This document shows, one piece after another, positions 38,020 through 50,188 of a stretch of 64,000 nucleotides of DNA (position 1 is its first letter; the number at the start of each line of letters is the position of its first letter). Location of the stretch: contig JALLLS010000034.1 in assembly GCA_025094145.1 (NCBI GenBank), forward strand, positions 280,261 through 344,260, written 5' to 3'. The translations under genes and the position numbers were made by a program. The notes beneath the pieces were generated by a model. The model ran no database searches. It had not been told where the DNA came from and saw only the letters and a list, made by a program, of their open reading frames with translations. Source of the stretch: Spinellus fusiger (lineage: Eukaryota; Mucoromycota; Mucoromycetes; Mucorales; Phycomycetaceae).

Positions 38020-38941
38020 ATGCCAAACACAAATGTCGATGTATCAGACGCACCACGCGCTGGAAGACTCTCTAAATTGACTGGTTATCACTTTGGAAGA
38101 TCTCGTTGGCAATCTCGCTTCTTTGTTCTTCTTAATTCTGAACTGCGTTATTATAAGAATGAGGTAGGCACCCTCCCACTCGAGTGACTTGACAGTTGAC
38201 TAATGTTCTCTTTCTCAATAGCATGCAGAAACACCTTGCTATGTATTGGACTTGCATGATGTTGATCAGATTGTCTTTGCACCTACACCCAGCCACCCTT
38301 TCTGCTTTCGTCTTGAGCCTATATTATGTACACAGATATCTCCCATAGCAACAGAGAGCAAAAAAGAAAAGAGTTCCAAAGCACAGCGACCATGGACAAT
38401 AGAATGTCAGTCTGAGATCGATATGGAGTTGTGGGTTGCTGCTATCCGCTCTCGTCTTACTAAGCTCTCTCCAAAGATGCCTCACTCACAGCAACAATCG
38501 CCCTCTACACAATCCTCTCGCTTCTTACCATCCTTCTTTCGTAAAACCACAACCTCACCCATTGTGGATATAGCTAGCTGTCCTTCTCCTCTAGCCTCTG
38601 TGCCATCATGTCGTCCAATGAACCGAAACCCACTGCCCAACATGAACGTGGTCTCTTCCTTTTCTCAAAGACGTGGGATCCTTCTGGCACCCATTGTTGT
38701 GCCCATCCCTCAGCACAGTCATACCCTTTCTGATGCATCGAACCTGTCATTTGAAACTGTGTCTGTTGAATCTGATATCCAATCACCAGAATATGTGCTG
38801 GCACCTTCTTCTGGGATTGAGTATGATGATCTACAGTCCAAACGCTCCATCTCTGTTCTTGAACTGAGTGATCTCAATGTATCTACATTAGATACAGCAT
38901 CTCCTACCTTTCTTTTATACAAAGAGAGATTTCGGCTCTAA
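38020..38941 (+). CDS. Small PH-domain protein
   Basis: Two exons (38020-38163 and 38222-38941) encode 287 residues. Residues about 12-150 form a pleckstrin-homology domain: AGRLSKLTGYHFGRSRWQSR begins strand 1-2, FFVLLNSELRYYKNEH follows, and the closing helix has the invariant Trp in MELWVAAIRSRL. The basic residues of strands 1-2 could bind phosphoinositides, which is an inference. A Lys/Ser-rich insert sits before the last strands. The C-terminal half is Ser/Pro-rich and looks disordered, without another domain. The gene is isolated in gene-poor DNA. The partner and pathway are unknown. Confidence 0.78.
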
Positions 38942-39646
38942 ATCCATTCCATTGTAGTCTCCTAGCTATCTTACTTTTTACTTTACTGTTTATTTGTTTA
39001 TTTTCTTATTTGTTTATTTTACTGCTTGTTCATAATGTTTAATACCCAATTAAATATCAACCTATTGATTGTTTATCAGACTTATCTGTCTGCCGATTGA
39101 CTTGTCAACTTGACGGTACTACCTTCACTGTCTGTGATGGTCTTGTAAGAGATCTTTTCTTCTTCATTAGCCATGTCCAACGTTACATTAAAGTAACCTT
39201 AGCAAGAATGCTCAAGGAAACACAATCATAAACTCTAATATCAAATACCGACTCCATTAAGAAAAAGAGACGTATAAAACGTAAACCTTATCACATCGTG
39301 ATAAAAATAAACAAAGAAGCATCAGCATCACTGTGCATTACACAGGGCAATACATAATCTATAAGACATCTATAGAAAATGAAGCCTATCTTCTTTAATG
39401 AATTATGTAGTATAGAAGCATAACACAGACAAAAAGATAAATGAAGAAGAAAATCATTGTCTGCTTTAGAAATAGAACGCACGCGTCTTCTCCTTATTCA
39501 CAAGACATTTATCCCACCTAAGCCATACTACACTAGTTACCATATAAAATGATAATTCCTAGAGTCTATGCATGTAAGGCAAGACACTGTTGTTTTAAGG
39601 CTGTCCATGGCTTTTCTTGCTGAACACCTATGCCTACCTCCATGCC

Positions 39647-39683
39647 TACATTTACATTTACATTTACATTTACATTTACATTG
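39647..39683 (+). repeat. (tttaca)n hexamer repeat
   Basis: Six tandem hexamers of tacatt/tttaca. Confidence 0.85.
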
Positions 39684-41259
39684 TAATATAGGTATGTGTT
39701 TCATTGACCACGCAAAGTATCCCTGCTTGAACAAGGCAGACTCATCATGTGTTCTTCTGCTAAGATAGTAGATGTTTTCTAATCACAACAACACATAGCA
39801 CAGCTACATTCTTGTCCATGCTTGGATATCCAGGTTTTGGATCTTTTTGATGATCAATGTGTAACCCAAGTGATTCTACTGAAGATATATATCTATTTTT
39901 TATTATTATCATCATCAGTGAAAGGCCTATAGTTTACTCTTTTTACTCTTTTTTTTTTCTTTCCTTTTTTTTCCCTTTTTGCTACGCTCTTATCAAGGGG
40001 ATGTGTCTATCTATAAAAAATAATCTCTCTTTTTAGTACTCAGGAGTTGAATTTTTCCTGAACACTTAAACTAAAATGTTGGACAAGTATGATGGAATTG
40101 TACTTGTAGTCTACTTATGGGAAAAGAAAGAAAAAAAAAGAAGAGAGAATGGCCTTTGTTTTCAACAGGGTCCAATGACAGTGCAAGTAAAACTTTAGCC
40201 CTCTTATTGATCTTTTCTTTCTCTTTCCCTCATTGTTCTATTAAAGACAAAATAGAAGAGAGGAGTCCACACACAAAATCAAGGCTGAATAAAAAGATAA
40301 GAATAAGACAAGACAGAAACGGAGAATTCTAGTAAAACAAAACAAAAACAGGGATAGCTGGGGATAAAAAGGCGTTGCCTCCTAAACGATCTCGAGTTTT
40401 TATTTTTATTTTATTCTACTCACTACAACGATCTCTTATGACCTGACTCCATGCCCTTCTAATATCAGTACAAAAACAGAAGCCAAAAAAAAAAGAAAAA
40501 AAAAGAAAAACAAGGGAGAGTCATGCGCTTCATACTCTATCTATAAAGCCTTCTGGTGGTTGTTTTAGAGTTCTATTTTCAGATATCACTGGCATTTGTT
40601 GGTGTGGTTGTTGTTTTCTATTGGTGGTTGTGCTGAATTTCTTTAAAAAGATGAATTACTAATAAAATACATACATTTATTTCTTTGGTAAACATGAGAC
40701 AAACCAAGATTAAAATGCTATATTGCACTCAGGGATTGTACCATGACTTTTGCATTCTAATAGGGCAAGTATGAAAATTGATAATGATCTTCCAAAAGGC
40801 TTCTCTATACATCCGAGTCATCCAATGTTGTAACTAGAGACGGGTGCTAAATCTTGTTACAAATAATACATTTGGAGGGTCTATTGTAGACACAGGGTCT
40901 TTATGAGTCTGAAGAACCCCAAGGAGAGAGTCAAAGGTATCACTAGAAAAGTGTTTGTTGAGTTTTAGGTTTACTGTTTTAACGATTCAATGATAAGGTT
41001 TGAAAATTGGATTCTTCAGATATTAGGTTGGTCAATGACTACAGAATAGGACATGTATTGACAGAGATGAGTGAAATTTGCATTTAATATGAAAACACTC
41101 AACTGAGAAATGCTTATTTATCCGTATTGAACTATATTCATCATTCCAAGAACTGTATTTCTTGGCTCTTTTTATTTCAAATGTACTGCATATGCTTGTT
41201 TTTCTACATTCACATCTACACCAGTCATGTACCAAAGACAACGGCATTGTCACTACTTG

Positions 41260-41345
41260 TTGGTTACATTGGTTACATTGGTTACATTATATCTGGTTGT
41301 ATCTGGTTGTATCTGGTTGTATCTGGTTGTGTCTGGTTGTGTCTT
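41260..41345 (+). repeat. Tandem ggttacatt and tatctggttg arrays
   Basis: Three 9-bp units are directly followed by five 10-bp units of a related motif (both share the ggtt core). Confidence 0.85.
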
Positions 41346-42627
41346 TTTGATAAGGTAGTAGGATCCTTTGTGTATATATTTCATTCTCTAGATTCAAACA
41401 TCTTTTTTTGAGTTTCTTTTTTCTTTTATTAAATGTCCATGATTGCAATGAGGAATTCATTTACTGTTCAAGAATAGAGGAGGATTGCCTACTTTTATCC
41501 ATGACGAAATCAGGGACAAGGTGAGTACAATGCTAGTTTAGCCTTCTACTCTGTCCAAAAATAGTCTCTCATTTTGCAATCTAGTTTACTATGGTAAGTT
41601 GGAGAGGCCAATGTCTATTGAGTTGCCTTTTCTAGTACAACGAGGCCTATTGCTTCTTCTTCTTTTTTCTTTTCTTTTTTTTTCTTTTCAGAAGGAATCT
41701 TTATATAGGTTTAAACTATCATTGTTACGTTGAATGAATGAACAATGACGAAGCTGATATTATATTTTATTAATTGTGTTTGTTGTATTCAGTGTGCCTT
41801 GCCTTGGAAACTATTCTATTTCATTCTATAGTGTCTGTTTATATTCTATACCTTCTATTTCACTTGTAGTCTATAGTCCTTTATCTTTTATCCTGTGTCT
41901 ATTCTACATTGGGTTGTAGAGAGCCTGTTGAGAGTGTTTCTTTTCTCATCTCCTGATCTACAACTCATTCTGCTAGTGTTTAGTGTGTTTTCTATTCTTT
42001 TTAAATGAACAGACTGCATTGTTATTAATTACAATGTCACTAGGATACCAGAGACATTTCGATACCAGAGACATCTCATCTCTGCTTGTTGATTAGAAAG
42101 TAGTCTTCACTCATTTCAATCTACCTTTTCTATCTTCTAATTCAGCTTACTAATCTATTTATAACATAGATTCTTATTCTAATGACATGAAAATACAGTA
42201 TACCAATACACTGGTAGTGCTTCGAATGTTGCTTTTGTTTGCCTATTCTCTCTTATTCACTCCATTCCAATTCCGCCCTTTGAGTAGTGAAAGAGATCCA
42301 TTTCTTTCTTTCTTTTTATATTTACTTTATAAGATACTCAAAGTGACTGAATCAATACACTCATCATCATGTAGTCTATCATTCTCCTTCTAGTCCAAAA
42401 TAGAAGAGCAGTAATAAGACTATTCAATTCTCTACTATAAAGCATATCCTTATTTTTAGATGACGAGAAAGAACTTGATGAACCACAGCACTCGCTGCTT
42501 TATTTTGCACAACCTGCTGTAGAAATGCAGCCCATAAATCACGTGAGAAAGTGCATAGCCAAAGCCATGAACAGACAAAGCTTCTCTCTTTCTTCATCAT
42601 TGCTTTTACTAGAGAAAACTCCTGGTC

Positions 42628-45600
42628 ATGCCAATAGCCAAACCCTTACCTTGGAAGCAACAGTGTCTGTGTCTGCTAAGTAAGTGTCTATTGGCCTGGG
42701 TATTATTGTATTGATACGTTGTAGCCATTCTTTTCGGCGTTGTTACTTGTGGTGTTACTGCTGACATGGACATGACTACACAAAAGGTAAGAAGAGTAAG
42801 AAAAGAAGAATAAAAAAGAGAATAAAAAGAAAGATTGTTTATGCAATGAACCCTACTGATAATGAGGTCTATTGTACACCCTCTTTCTCTGATTTTATTT
42901 ATTTATTTCTAGCCACTGGATTCGTTATCTGTGAAAAGCACAGCAGAACAGGCCAGAGAACAAGGTGTGCACTCTACTACAGTCTAATGCATTGTCTGCC
43001 ATGAGTACCCTAAAAAAAGAAAACGCCCTTTGACTTTTTGTGTGTGTGTGTGTTTTCTTTCTCTGTAGGCCAACTTCTTTACAAGTCAGCAATCCAACAG
43101 CTTGAATGGATTTTGGTACAGACCAATAAAGCCAGTCAAATGGAAAACAGTAAAAGCACATTTAATCCAGTCACCAACACAGCAGTGGTTCAAGGGATAA
43201 AACAGTTAGTTTCAAGAATAGCAGCCTTTTCTAGTGATGGTTCAGAAAATAAAGAATCACCCAAAGAACCACCTTCACCCACTGAGAGGCAGCTGGAAGA
43301 AGCAACTCAGAAGCTCAGAGAAGCAGGAGAAGTGTATGGCCATCAGGATGCACTCTATACACTAGCCAATATGTACTTTGTAAGTAGTATAAAGGATGAT
43401 GATGATTGTTATTGTTATTGTTATTATTGACTCCTCACAAACATGCATTAGTTTGGTCACTACACTCAGAAATGCAATGCCAAGTTATCCTACTACTATT
43501 ACCAATTGCTGGCCAACAATGGAGACTCATCAGCACAACAGATGTTGGGATTCATTTATTCTACAGGGATTGGCAATGCAGTCAAAAGAGATCAAGCCAA
43601 AGCCCTGGTTTATTATACATTTGCTGCTAGTGGAGGAAACACAGCTGCAGAAATGACATTAGGGTATCGCTCACTCCTTGGTATTGGGATGGGGCAGAAG
43701 TGTGATGATGCTGTGTATTACTATAAGCAAGTAGCAGAAAAAGGTGAATGGACTAAGAAAAAAAGAAAGATGAAAAAGAGGTCATTAAGGATACTTTTAC
43801 TTATTCTACTTTCTATTTAGCTGTAAATTACTATCTTTCTGGACCACCAGGAGGTCGCTCCTCTCCTATGGCTAAAGTGAGACTCTCAGATGAAGATGGC
43901 GGTGTCTATAGATACGGTACAAGTGGCATGTCCGATAAAGGCTATAGGGGAAGCAGTGGAAATTCAGAAAAATCTGTTAGTATTGAAGAAGTCCTACAGT
44001 ACTGGAGATATCTTGCTCAGACAAAGGCTGATTTTGAAGCACAGGTAAACACTATCTTGTAGGCATAAATTCTCTTTTTCTCTCTTCTCTTACCAGCTTC
44101 TCTCTCTCCCTCTCTCTCTCTCTCTGCTATATATATATATATATATCTTTTATTAGCTGACACTCGGCCAAGTCTATTACTTGGGCACTCGCAGTATAGC
44201 ACAAAACTTCAAAGATGCTCATGAATTCTTTCAAAGAGTAACAAGCACTATGCCCTCTGGTAAACCCACTCTTGCCTTTATATCCAGTAAAAAAGGAAAG
44301 GCTATTGGGCAGGCAGCAGGGTATCTCGGTAAGATGTACTGGAGAGGTGAAGGTGTTGAGGTGAATGTACAGACGGCCTATCAGTGGTTTGAGTTGGGAT
44401 CCAAGTTGGGAGATCCAGTCTCCAAGAATGGGTTGGGAATGATGTACATGGAAGGCCTTGTTGTTCCAAAGGTAATATCAGTCTCTCTCTCTCTCTCTCT
44501 CTCTTTCCTGTGCTAATACGCGAAACACGGTGGCTATAGAACAAGGAAAAGGCCATTGACTATTTTAGAAAAGCTGCCAACAAAGAAAATGCAGATGCCC
44601 AAGTAAATTTAGCAGTAGAATATATGAAGCAAGAGTCTACATTACCTTTGGCTATCCGTCTATTTACCATGGCAGCAGATGCTAAACATATTTTAGCATA
44701 CTGGAATTTGGCTCAATTGAATTATGCAGGTGTAGGCCTCAAGGCATCTTGTCAAATGGCTGTCTCTGTAAGTCAATGCCTACAAAGTTCATATATTCAT
44801 TCTTCAAGTTCTATAAATCCATTGCTGAGCGTGGGGATTGGCGTAGTCCCATTGTAGAAACAGCCTACAAACAGTATAAAAAGGGAGATAGAGAAAAGGC
44901 CCTCATTTACTATATGATGGCTGCTGAGAAGGGCTATGAAGTGGCCCAGTCCAATGTAGCCTATCTTCTAGACACAGGTAATTTCTATGCCCTCCATTGC
45001 TCATCTAACTCTATGCAGACAAACAGCTCTTGAAGTTGGAAGATTGGGGGTTTACAAAAGCACCTCCTCAAAACACTGATGCAGAAGAACTTGCTCTGAT
45101 CTACTGGTCACGCTCAGCCAACCAGAACAATGTGGATTCTCGAGTAAAGATGGGAGACTATTACTATAGAGGCATTGGCACCCCTGTGGATTATAGTAAG
45201 GCAGCTGCTTGTTACCGTGTTGCTGCTGAAATGGAATTCTCTTCTCTTGCCATGTGGAATCTTGGCTGGATGTATGAGAATGGTATTGGTGTTTCCAAGG
45301 ACTTCCATCTTGCCAAGCGTTCCTATGATAATGCACTTGCTACCAATCCAGACGCTTATCTTCCAGTGAAACTGTCCCTTTCTAAACTGTACTTGAGATA
45401 TTACTGGGAGTGGTTGACAGGGGAGGATGTTGGTGAAGGACTTCAAGAGGCATCCAAAGAATCCACTAGTGGTATTAAGGAAAGCATGGATACACTATCA
45501 CAAGCACGACGTCGAAAAGAGATAGAAGCCAATGAGAATGAAAAGACACACTGGGATATCAATACAGAGGACGAGCTGAGACGCAAGTATAGTAAACATC

Positions 45601-45848
45601 TTAAGCAAATGGAGAGAGAAGAAGGCGATGACTATTTGGACACAAAGTCAGGCTTCAGAAGCAATAAGGAGGATGAAGAGGATGAAGAAGATGAGTTGGC
45701 GACGGATGAGATTGTTGAGAGTTTGATGATTCTTACGCTATGTCTTGTTGTGGGCTGGCTTGTCTATGTTCGTCAATTTAGATTTGGAATGCAGCGAGAG
45801 GATAATGAGCTACCAAGAGAACCAGAGAACAGAGAACAGAGACCCTAA
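42628..45848 (+). CDS. HRD3: SEL1L/HRD3-like ERAD adaptor
   Basis: Lumenal partner of the HRD1 ubiquitin ligase in ER-associated degradation. Ten exons (42628-42679, 42725-42786, 42913-42964, 43069-43379, 43452-43743, 43821-44044, 44157-44471, 44540-44767, 44809-44977 and 45019-45848) join to 844 residues. The start at 42628 is chosen because it yields a classical signal peptide across the first splice (LCLLTILFGVVTCGVTA). Many Sel1-like repeats follow, for example AQQMLGFIYSTGIGN, AAGYLGKMYWRGEGVEVN and AMWNLGWMYENGIGV. A charged linker with an acidic run precedes one C-terminal transmembrane helix (MILTLCLVVGWLVYV) and a short cytosolic tail. This order matches Hrd3/SEL1L. Intron 6 carries TC and AT dinucleotide runs. 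Confidence 0.9.
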
Positions 45849-45959
45849 TCATACTATAGGATCCTTCCTATAAAAAGGAAAGCATACTGGCCAATGCTAG
45901 ACAGATAGTGCAAAAGAAGATGATTAAATAAATCCACCAAGCAGCAGTTAAGATATGGT

Positions 45960-46030
45960 AGTGTCTATATTAATCAAGTAGAATGGTAGCCATGGTAGTC
46001 ATAGTAGCCATGGTAGTCATAGTAGCCATA
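45960..46030. repeat. 18-bp minisatellite (catagtagccatggtagt)
   Basis: About three to four tandem copies of an 18-bp unit with few changes, just 3' of HRD3. Confidence 0.85.
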
Positions 46031-46096
46031 GTAGAATAGAAGGATGCCTTATTATTATTATTATTCATAATACAAATGTTATGTTTATAACTAGAA

Positions 46097-46710
46097 CTAA
46101 AGGCCCTTCTTAGTCAGTCGAATGAGATCTCCCATTGGAGTTCTGTGCCTGGTAGTGTTATCCCACTGTCCCACTGCCTAGCTTACCTCTCTGCCCTTCC
46201 GCTACCTATAATATCATGCAGCAGATATTCATGTCCAAGAGATGTCTTCTTTAACTTTTTCTCTTTTATCATCTAAAGAGAATAAGCCAAAGAAAGATAA
46301 ACTCCATGTTCACCTTTTCCAGCATATCTTTTGTAGGCCTCTTCTTAAGTAGTTGAATGAGTTCTCCTCTGCCCTTTCTACATCCAGACAGAAACATGCC
46401 TTGACCTGGAATAGCAAACCAGTAAAGATCAGGCCTTGAATGAGGCAGCAGTAGACCAGCAATAACAAGTTGACTGGGAGGCGTTAGCCACCCTACAATG
46501 CGACACAACTCACATGATTTCCTTTTCTTTTATATGGGCCTCTTCTAATCTTTTGCTGGAAATACTTGTCTCTATCCACTGTACAGACTCAATCCCCTGT
46601 TTCAACAGATCTACTCACAATGACATAAGTATTTCATTGTAAGGCAAGGTAGCTGACCAAAGCACTGTGTATGTAGGGTCTTGTCTATAGTGAGAAGGCA
46701 GCCGGTATCG

Positions 46711-46750
<40 letters not shown>

Positions 46751-47224
46751 GCTGATAATACCCATTCTTTGCTCTTTTAATAGCAGCTACATAGTCTTCT
46801 GTTCTTATCAGCAGAGTCTCTTCTCCCCATGCACTTATGACGTTGAGTGGACGCCAAATCCCCCTTTGAATATCTCCTGCCTACTACTTGAGTCGTCTTT
46901 CCTGTTTTTCTACCTTACTAGGTCTCGGTCTACGGAGGGATAATCAGGCATAAGACTATATATCTGGTGCACAAAGCATACTGGCAGCAGTTTTGTTTGT
47001 CCTGTCTTATTTTCAGTCGCACTATGTATCAGATACTGAGCAGCAGCAGTAGCATCCGACACACAGGGCATATCTCCCCACTCAAAGTCATCCTCAGAAT
47101 GGAGTTTCTGTAATAGAGCATGTCTGGCTCTCTTTCTGTTTCCATACACGTCAGGCGACACTCCACTGGACTCCCTTGAGTGCTGTCCAGTCTCTGCATG
47201 CGTCCTTGTTCGTGGTCTGCTCAT
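46097..47224 (-). CDS. STK19: STK19-like winged-helix protein
   Basis: STK19 is a nuclear winged-helix DNA-binding protein, recently tied to transcription-coupled repair; the old 'kinase' name is doubted. Seven exons (47224-46919, 46880-46762, 46684-46619, 46549-46514, 46473-46314, 46272-46206 and 46173-46097) join to 276 residues. Diagnostic blocks are YPSVDRDL, RTEDYVAAIKRA, EIIQLVIAGLL, YWFAIPGQGMF, RKGRGELIQLLKKR and GHEYLLHDIIV. The N-terminus is a basic, Ser-rich tail, plausibly a nuclear signal. Introns are very short (32-78 bp); the last (32 bp) and the third are the weakest parts of the model. Unspliced, the region would show an apparent frameshift and stop. Intron 2 is filled with a (CAA)n run. 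It is divergent from the bromodomain gene, with 303 bp between starts. Confidence 0.72.
46711..46752 (+). repeat. (TTG)n microsatellite inside STK19 intron 2
   Basis: Fourteen TTG units on the plus strand, so (CAA)n in the STK19 transcript, between the donor at 46761 and the acceptor at 46685. Confidence 0.85.
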
Positions 47225-47527
47225 TTCGACTTGGAAACAAGCAAAAAGAGGCGGCAGTTGAATAGACACTACGTCACTAGAATGTGGAAGGAGCACCAAT
47301 GGAGTGCATTTAGCTAGTGTTGCTCAAGTCAGTGCAACGCGTTTTGCAGTGTTTACTTTTCCTTGTACACTTGTTGATCTTGCTACCGACCCTTTTTTTT
47401 TTCTTCTTTTTTTTCTTTTTTTTTTCTCGGCTTCTGTCATCATCGACTTGTTATATATATATATCTATATATATTACAGAAAAACAACTTCATCAGTCTC
47501 ACTATTTATTTATTCAACTGGAAAGTA

Positions 47528-50188
47528 ATGTCTGGCATTGCACAGAAACGCCCGTTTGCATCTTTGGTGACTCATCAGCAAGACAGGCAAGTCAAAGCAC
47601 AGTCCTTGATGGCACTGTGCACTGGACTCTAGTAGGCCTTGGAAATAGAAACCCAGTAGAAGAAAAAGAAGAAGAAAAAGAGGTATAGACTAACACTATT
47701 CTCTTCTCTCTTTGTCTCCTTGTCTCCTTTTGTTTGTTTCTACTCGTAGTTCCAGCGACGCACTCTCTCCACGACAAACAGGATTGATAGTAGAATCAGC
47801 CACAGCAAGGAAGACCCTAAAGACGACACTGTCAACAACTGAAAAAAACTTTTGTGTTAGTGCACTAAAAACACTGATGAAGCACCGTACAGCCTATCCC
47901 TTCCTGCAGCCTGTAGATCCTGTCGCCTTTAACATTCCCGACTATTTTGACATTGTTAAAAACCCAATGGACTTGAGCACAATTCAGAAGAGACTGAAAA
48001 ATGGAGAGTATGCGTCGATGGATGAGTTTGCTGGAGATATACAGTTAATGCTGAACAACTGTTATTTGTACAATAATGCGGGGGATCCTGTCTGCTGTGA
48101 TGCACAGAAACTAGAAGAAGTATTTAGGCGGTGCATGAGGAAAGCACCTGTCTCCACCGTAAGTAGAGTTGGCTGCGTGTGGAGAGGACATGGCTGACAA
48201 AGCAGTTGCACCTCCCATGCCCAGTCAAATGCCCAGTCAAATGCCCAGTTGAATGTTCAGTTGAATGCTCCATTGGAGGTCCCATTGGAAGTTCAATCGA
48301 ATGCTCCATTGGAGGTCCCACTGGAGGTCCCACTGGAGATCCCACTGGAGGTTCTGTCGGAGGCTCCGTCGGATGTTCAGCCGGAGGATCCGTTGGAGAC
48401 GCAAAAGGCACATCCACCCAAGGAATCGACTGAATCAACACATGGACAGTCAATATCTAGGCATGTGAGCAGAAGCCCTTCTCACTCAGTAACCACTGAA
48501 CCACCGTTCTCACATGACTTTGAGTCAGAATCAGAGTTGAAGGTTGAATCAGGAGATGTATATGGGTGTGAGGGACAGACTGTAGCGTTAGAGGCCAGTC
48601 TACCCGTGGTGATGACAAGTACTCAATTCAAACGTTGTGAGAATGTATTGAAGGAAATGAAGAAACCAAAGTACCATGATATAAGCTGGCCCTTTGTAGT
48701 GCCTGTAGATGCTACTGCTTGGGAAGCAACAGATTACCATGAAATTATAAAGGAGCCTATGGATCTGTCTACCATTGAAAAGAAACTCTGTGATCATGAC
48801 TATCCTTCAGAAGAAGAGTTCAAAAACGATTTTATGCTCATGTTTAATAATTGTTTTATTTATAACCCACCTAAGCATATGGTGCATGAGATTGGTAAAA
48901 ACTACCAGAAAGTATTCCTCAATTATTGGGCAAAGACGGCAGGAAGGACGTCAGCTCCAAAAGGTAGGAAGATAATGCATTTGAAAATAAAGAAAGAAAA
49001 AGAAGAGTGGGAGGGGGGTGTTGATATGTCTTATAGCCAAACGGTTACAAGAAGTAGAAAAACACAAAAAAGAATTAGAAAAGGAATCAACAGTGCCTAG
49101 TAGTGTGGAAGAACAGCCTGACATTCCACCACGAACAGAACCTACAGGTAAGCAGTGGATTCGGGATGCAATAGATCTGACAGGGGGAGATAGAGAGGCC
49201 AACTATACTACGGCTCAAGCTACCCATTATACCAAAACAAGACACATCTTCTCTATTAAAAGAAGAGGTAATTATCACCAAGCTATGGAATACTCAACTT
49301 CTTGCTAGACACCGCGTGAAACTGCTCCCAAAAAATCACCTGGACTTGGCTTGTCCAAACAGGCACCTCAAGATACTACTCGACCTAAGCTGGCATTGGG
49401 TGAAAAGCCCGTATCACCAAGAAGCACGAAAACAACCGATAAAAAAGTAAGTGCACTAAATACATGGAAATGCACACCTGTGCTTATAAAGTTATGTATA
49501 TTAGCCTGCCATTTTACAGAATCAGGACAGCTGGCTTGCCCTCGCACACAACTCAAAGGCTCAGTCATCTACACCAAGTGCATTAGAACGAAATGGACAT
49601 GAAAAACCACCTCTAGTCTCAGATAAAGTAGAGGAACGTGTGGAGAGTGTAAAAGAGGAGTCTGCTGCCAAGAAGGAACCAGTCAAAGCTTTTGATATTA
49701 ATGATTTATATGAGAAAATACACGAGGAGAATCGCATGCGTGAACAACAAAAGCGAGAGGAGAAGGAGTTAATGGAGAAGAACGAAAAGGCACGACAAGA
49801 GCGAAAGAGAAAGGCACAAGAGGAGCAAACAGAAAAGGATAAAGAATACCTGCATCGAATAGCAGCAAAAAAGCTTGCAGATCAAGAAGAACGCACGGCA
49901 AATCTAAATCGTGCCCCTGTAGATATTAGCGCACAAAAGATGGCCTTTCAGTCTTATGAAGCAACTCATTTGAGCCGAGATCATGACTGGCGGGAGATAT
50001 ATGTATGGCAGAGAGAAACAGTAGACTATAGACATCTTCCTGTCCCTGGATTTATTCGAAGGTCAGGAGTTTCATTAACAGAGTTAAGACGTCGACTTCT
50101 AAGCACGCGAGGGCGGATGCAAAGCAGCCGTTCTCAGCAGGATAAATGTGAAGAAGATCAAGGCGATTCAGACATGGACGTTGAATAA
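47528..50188 (+). CDS. Double-bromodomain chromatin protein (BET/Bdf1-like)
   Basis: A nuclear reader of acetylated histones. Exons 47528-47586, 47750-48158, 48225-48963, 49037-49147, 49194-49267, 49309-49446 and 49520-50188 give 732 residues. Bromodomain 1 (about residues 45-155) has AYPFLQPVDP, IVKNPMDLST and the acetyl-lysine Asn in MLNNCYLYN. Bromodomain 2 (about 290-400) has WPFVVPVDAT, IIKEPMDLST and MFNNCFIYN. Between them is a repeat of APLEVPLEV type. The C-terminus is a Lys/Glu/Arg-rich coiled coil, then a conserved-looking block (YRHLPVPGF). I see no extra-terminal (ET) domain, so it is not a standard BET protein. Intron 1 has a perfect GC donor (AG|GCAAGT). Exon 3 has several in-frame acceptors. 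Confidence 0.85.
48225..48420 (+). repeat. 12-bp coding minisatellite in bromodomain gene
   Basis: Units of tcaaatgcccag, then ttgaatgttcag, grade into ttggaggtccca, encoding four-residue SNAQ/LNVQ and PLEV repeats between the two bromodomains. Each early unit ends in CAG and can act as a splice acceptor in the same phase. Confidence 0.8.

Larger units (their letters stand above)
38942..42627. other. 3.7-kb gene-poor interval
   Basis: I see no supported gene. It holds a hexamer repeat at 39647-39683 (tttaca)n and tandem 9- and 10-mers at 41260-41345 (ggttacatt x3, then tatctggttg x5). An open stretch at 42469-42679 upstream of HRD3 is in a frame that cannot join the next exon and is probably leader or promoter sequence. 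Confidence 0.55.

Noticed and set aside
42469..42679. Possible N-terminal exon of HRD3 (open stretch starting DEKELDEP)
   Set aside because: Its frame cannot join the next exon. A start at 42628 in another frame joins perfectly and gives a proper signal peptide.
46500..46620. Apparent frameshift and in-frame stop in the STK19-like gene
   Set aside because: Both vanish with two introns that begin with GTGAG, and the splice products restore the family blocks EIIQLVIAGLL and YNEILMSLLEEA, so a pseudogene call is not needed.
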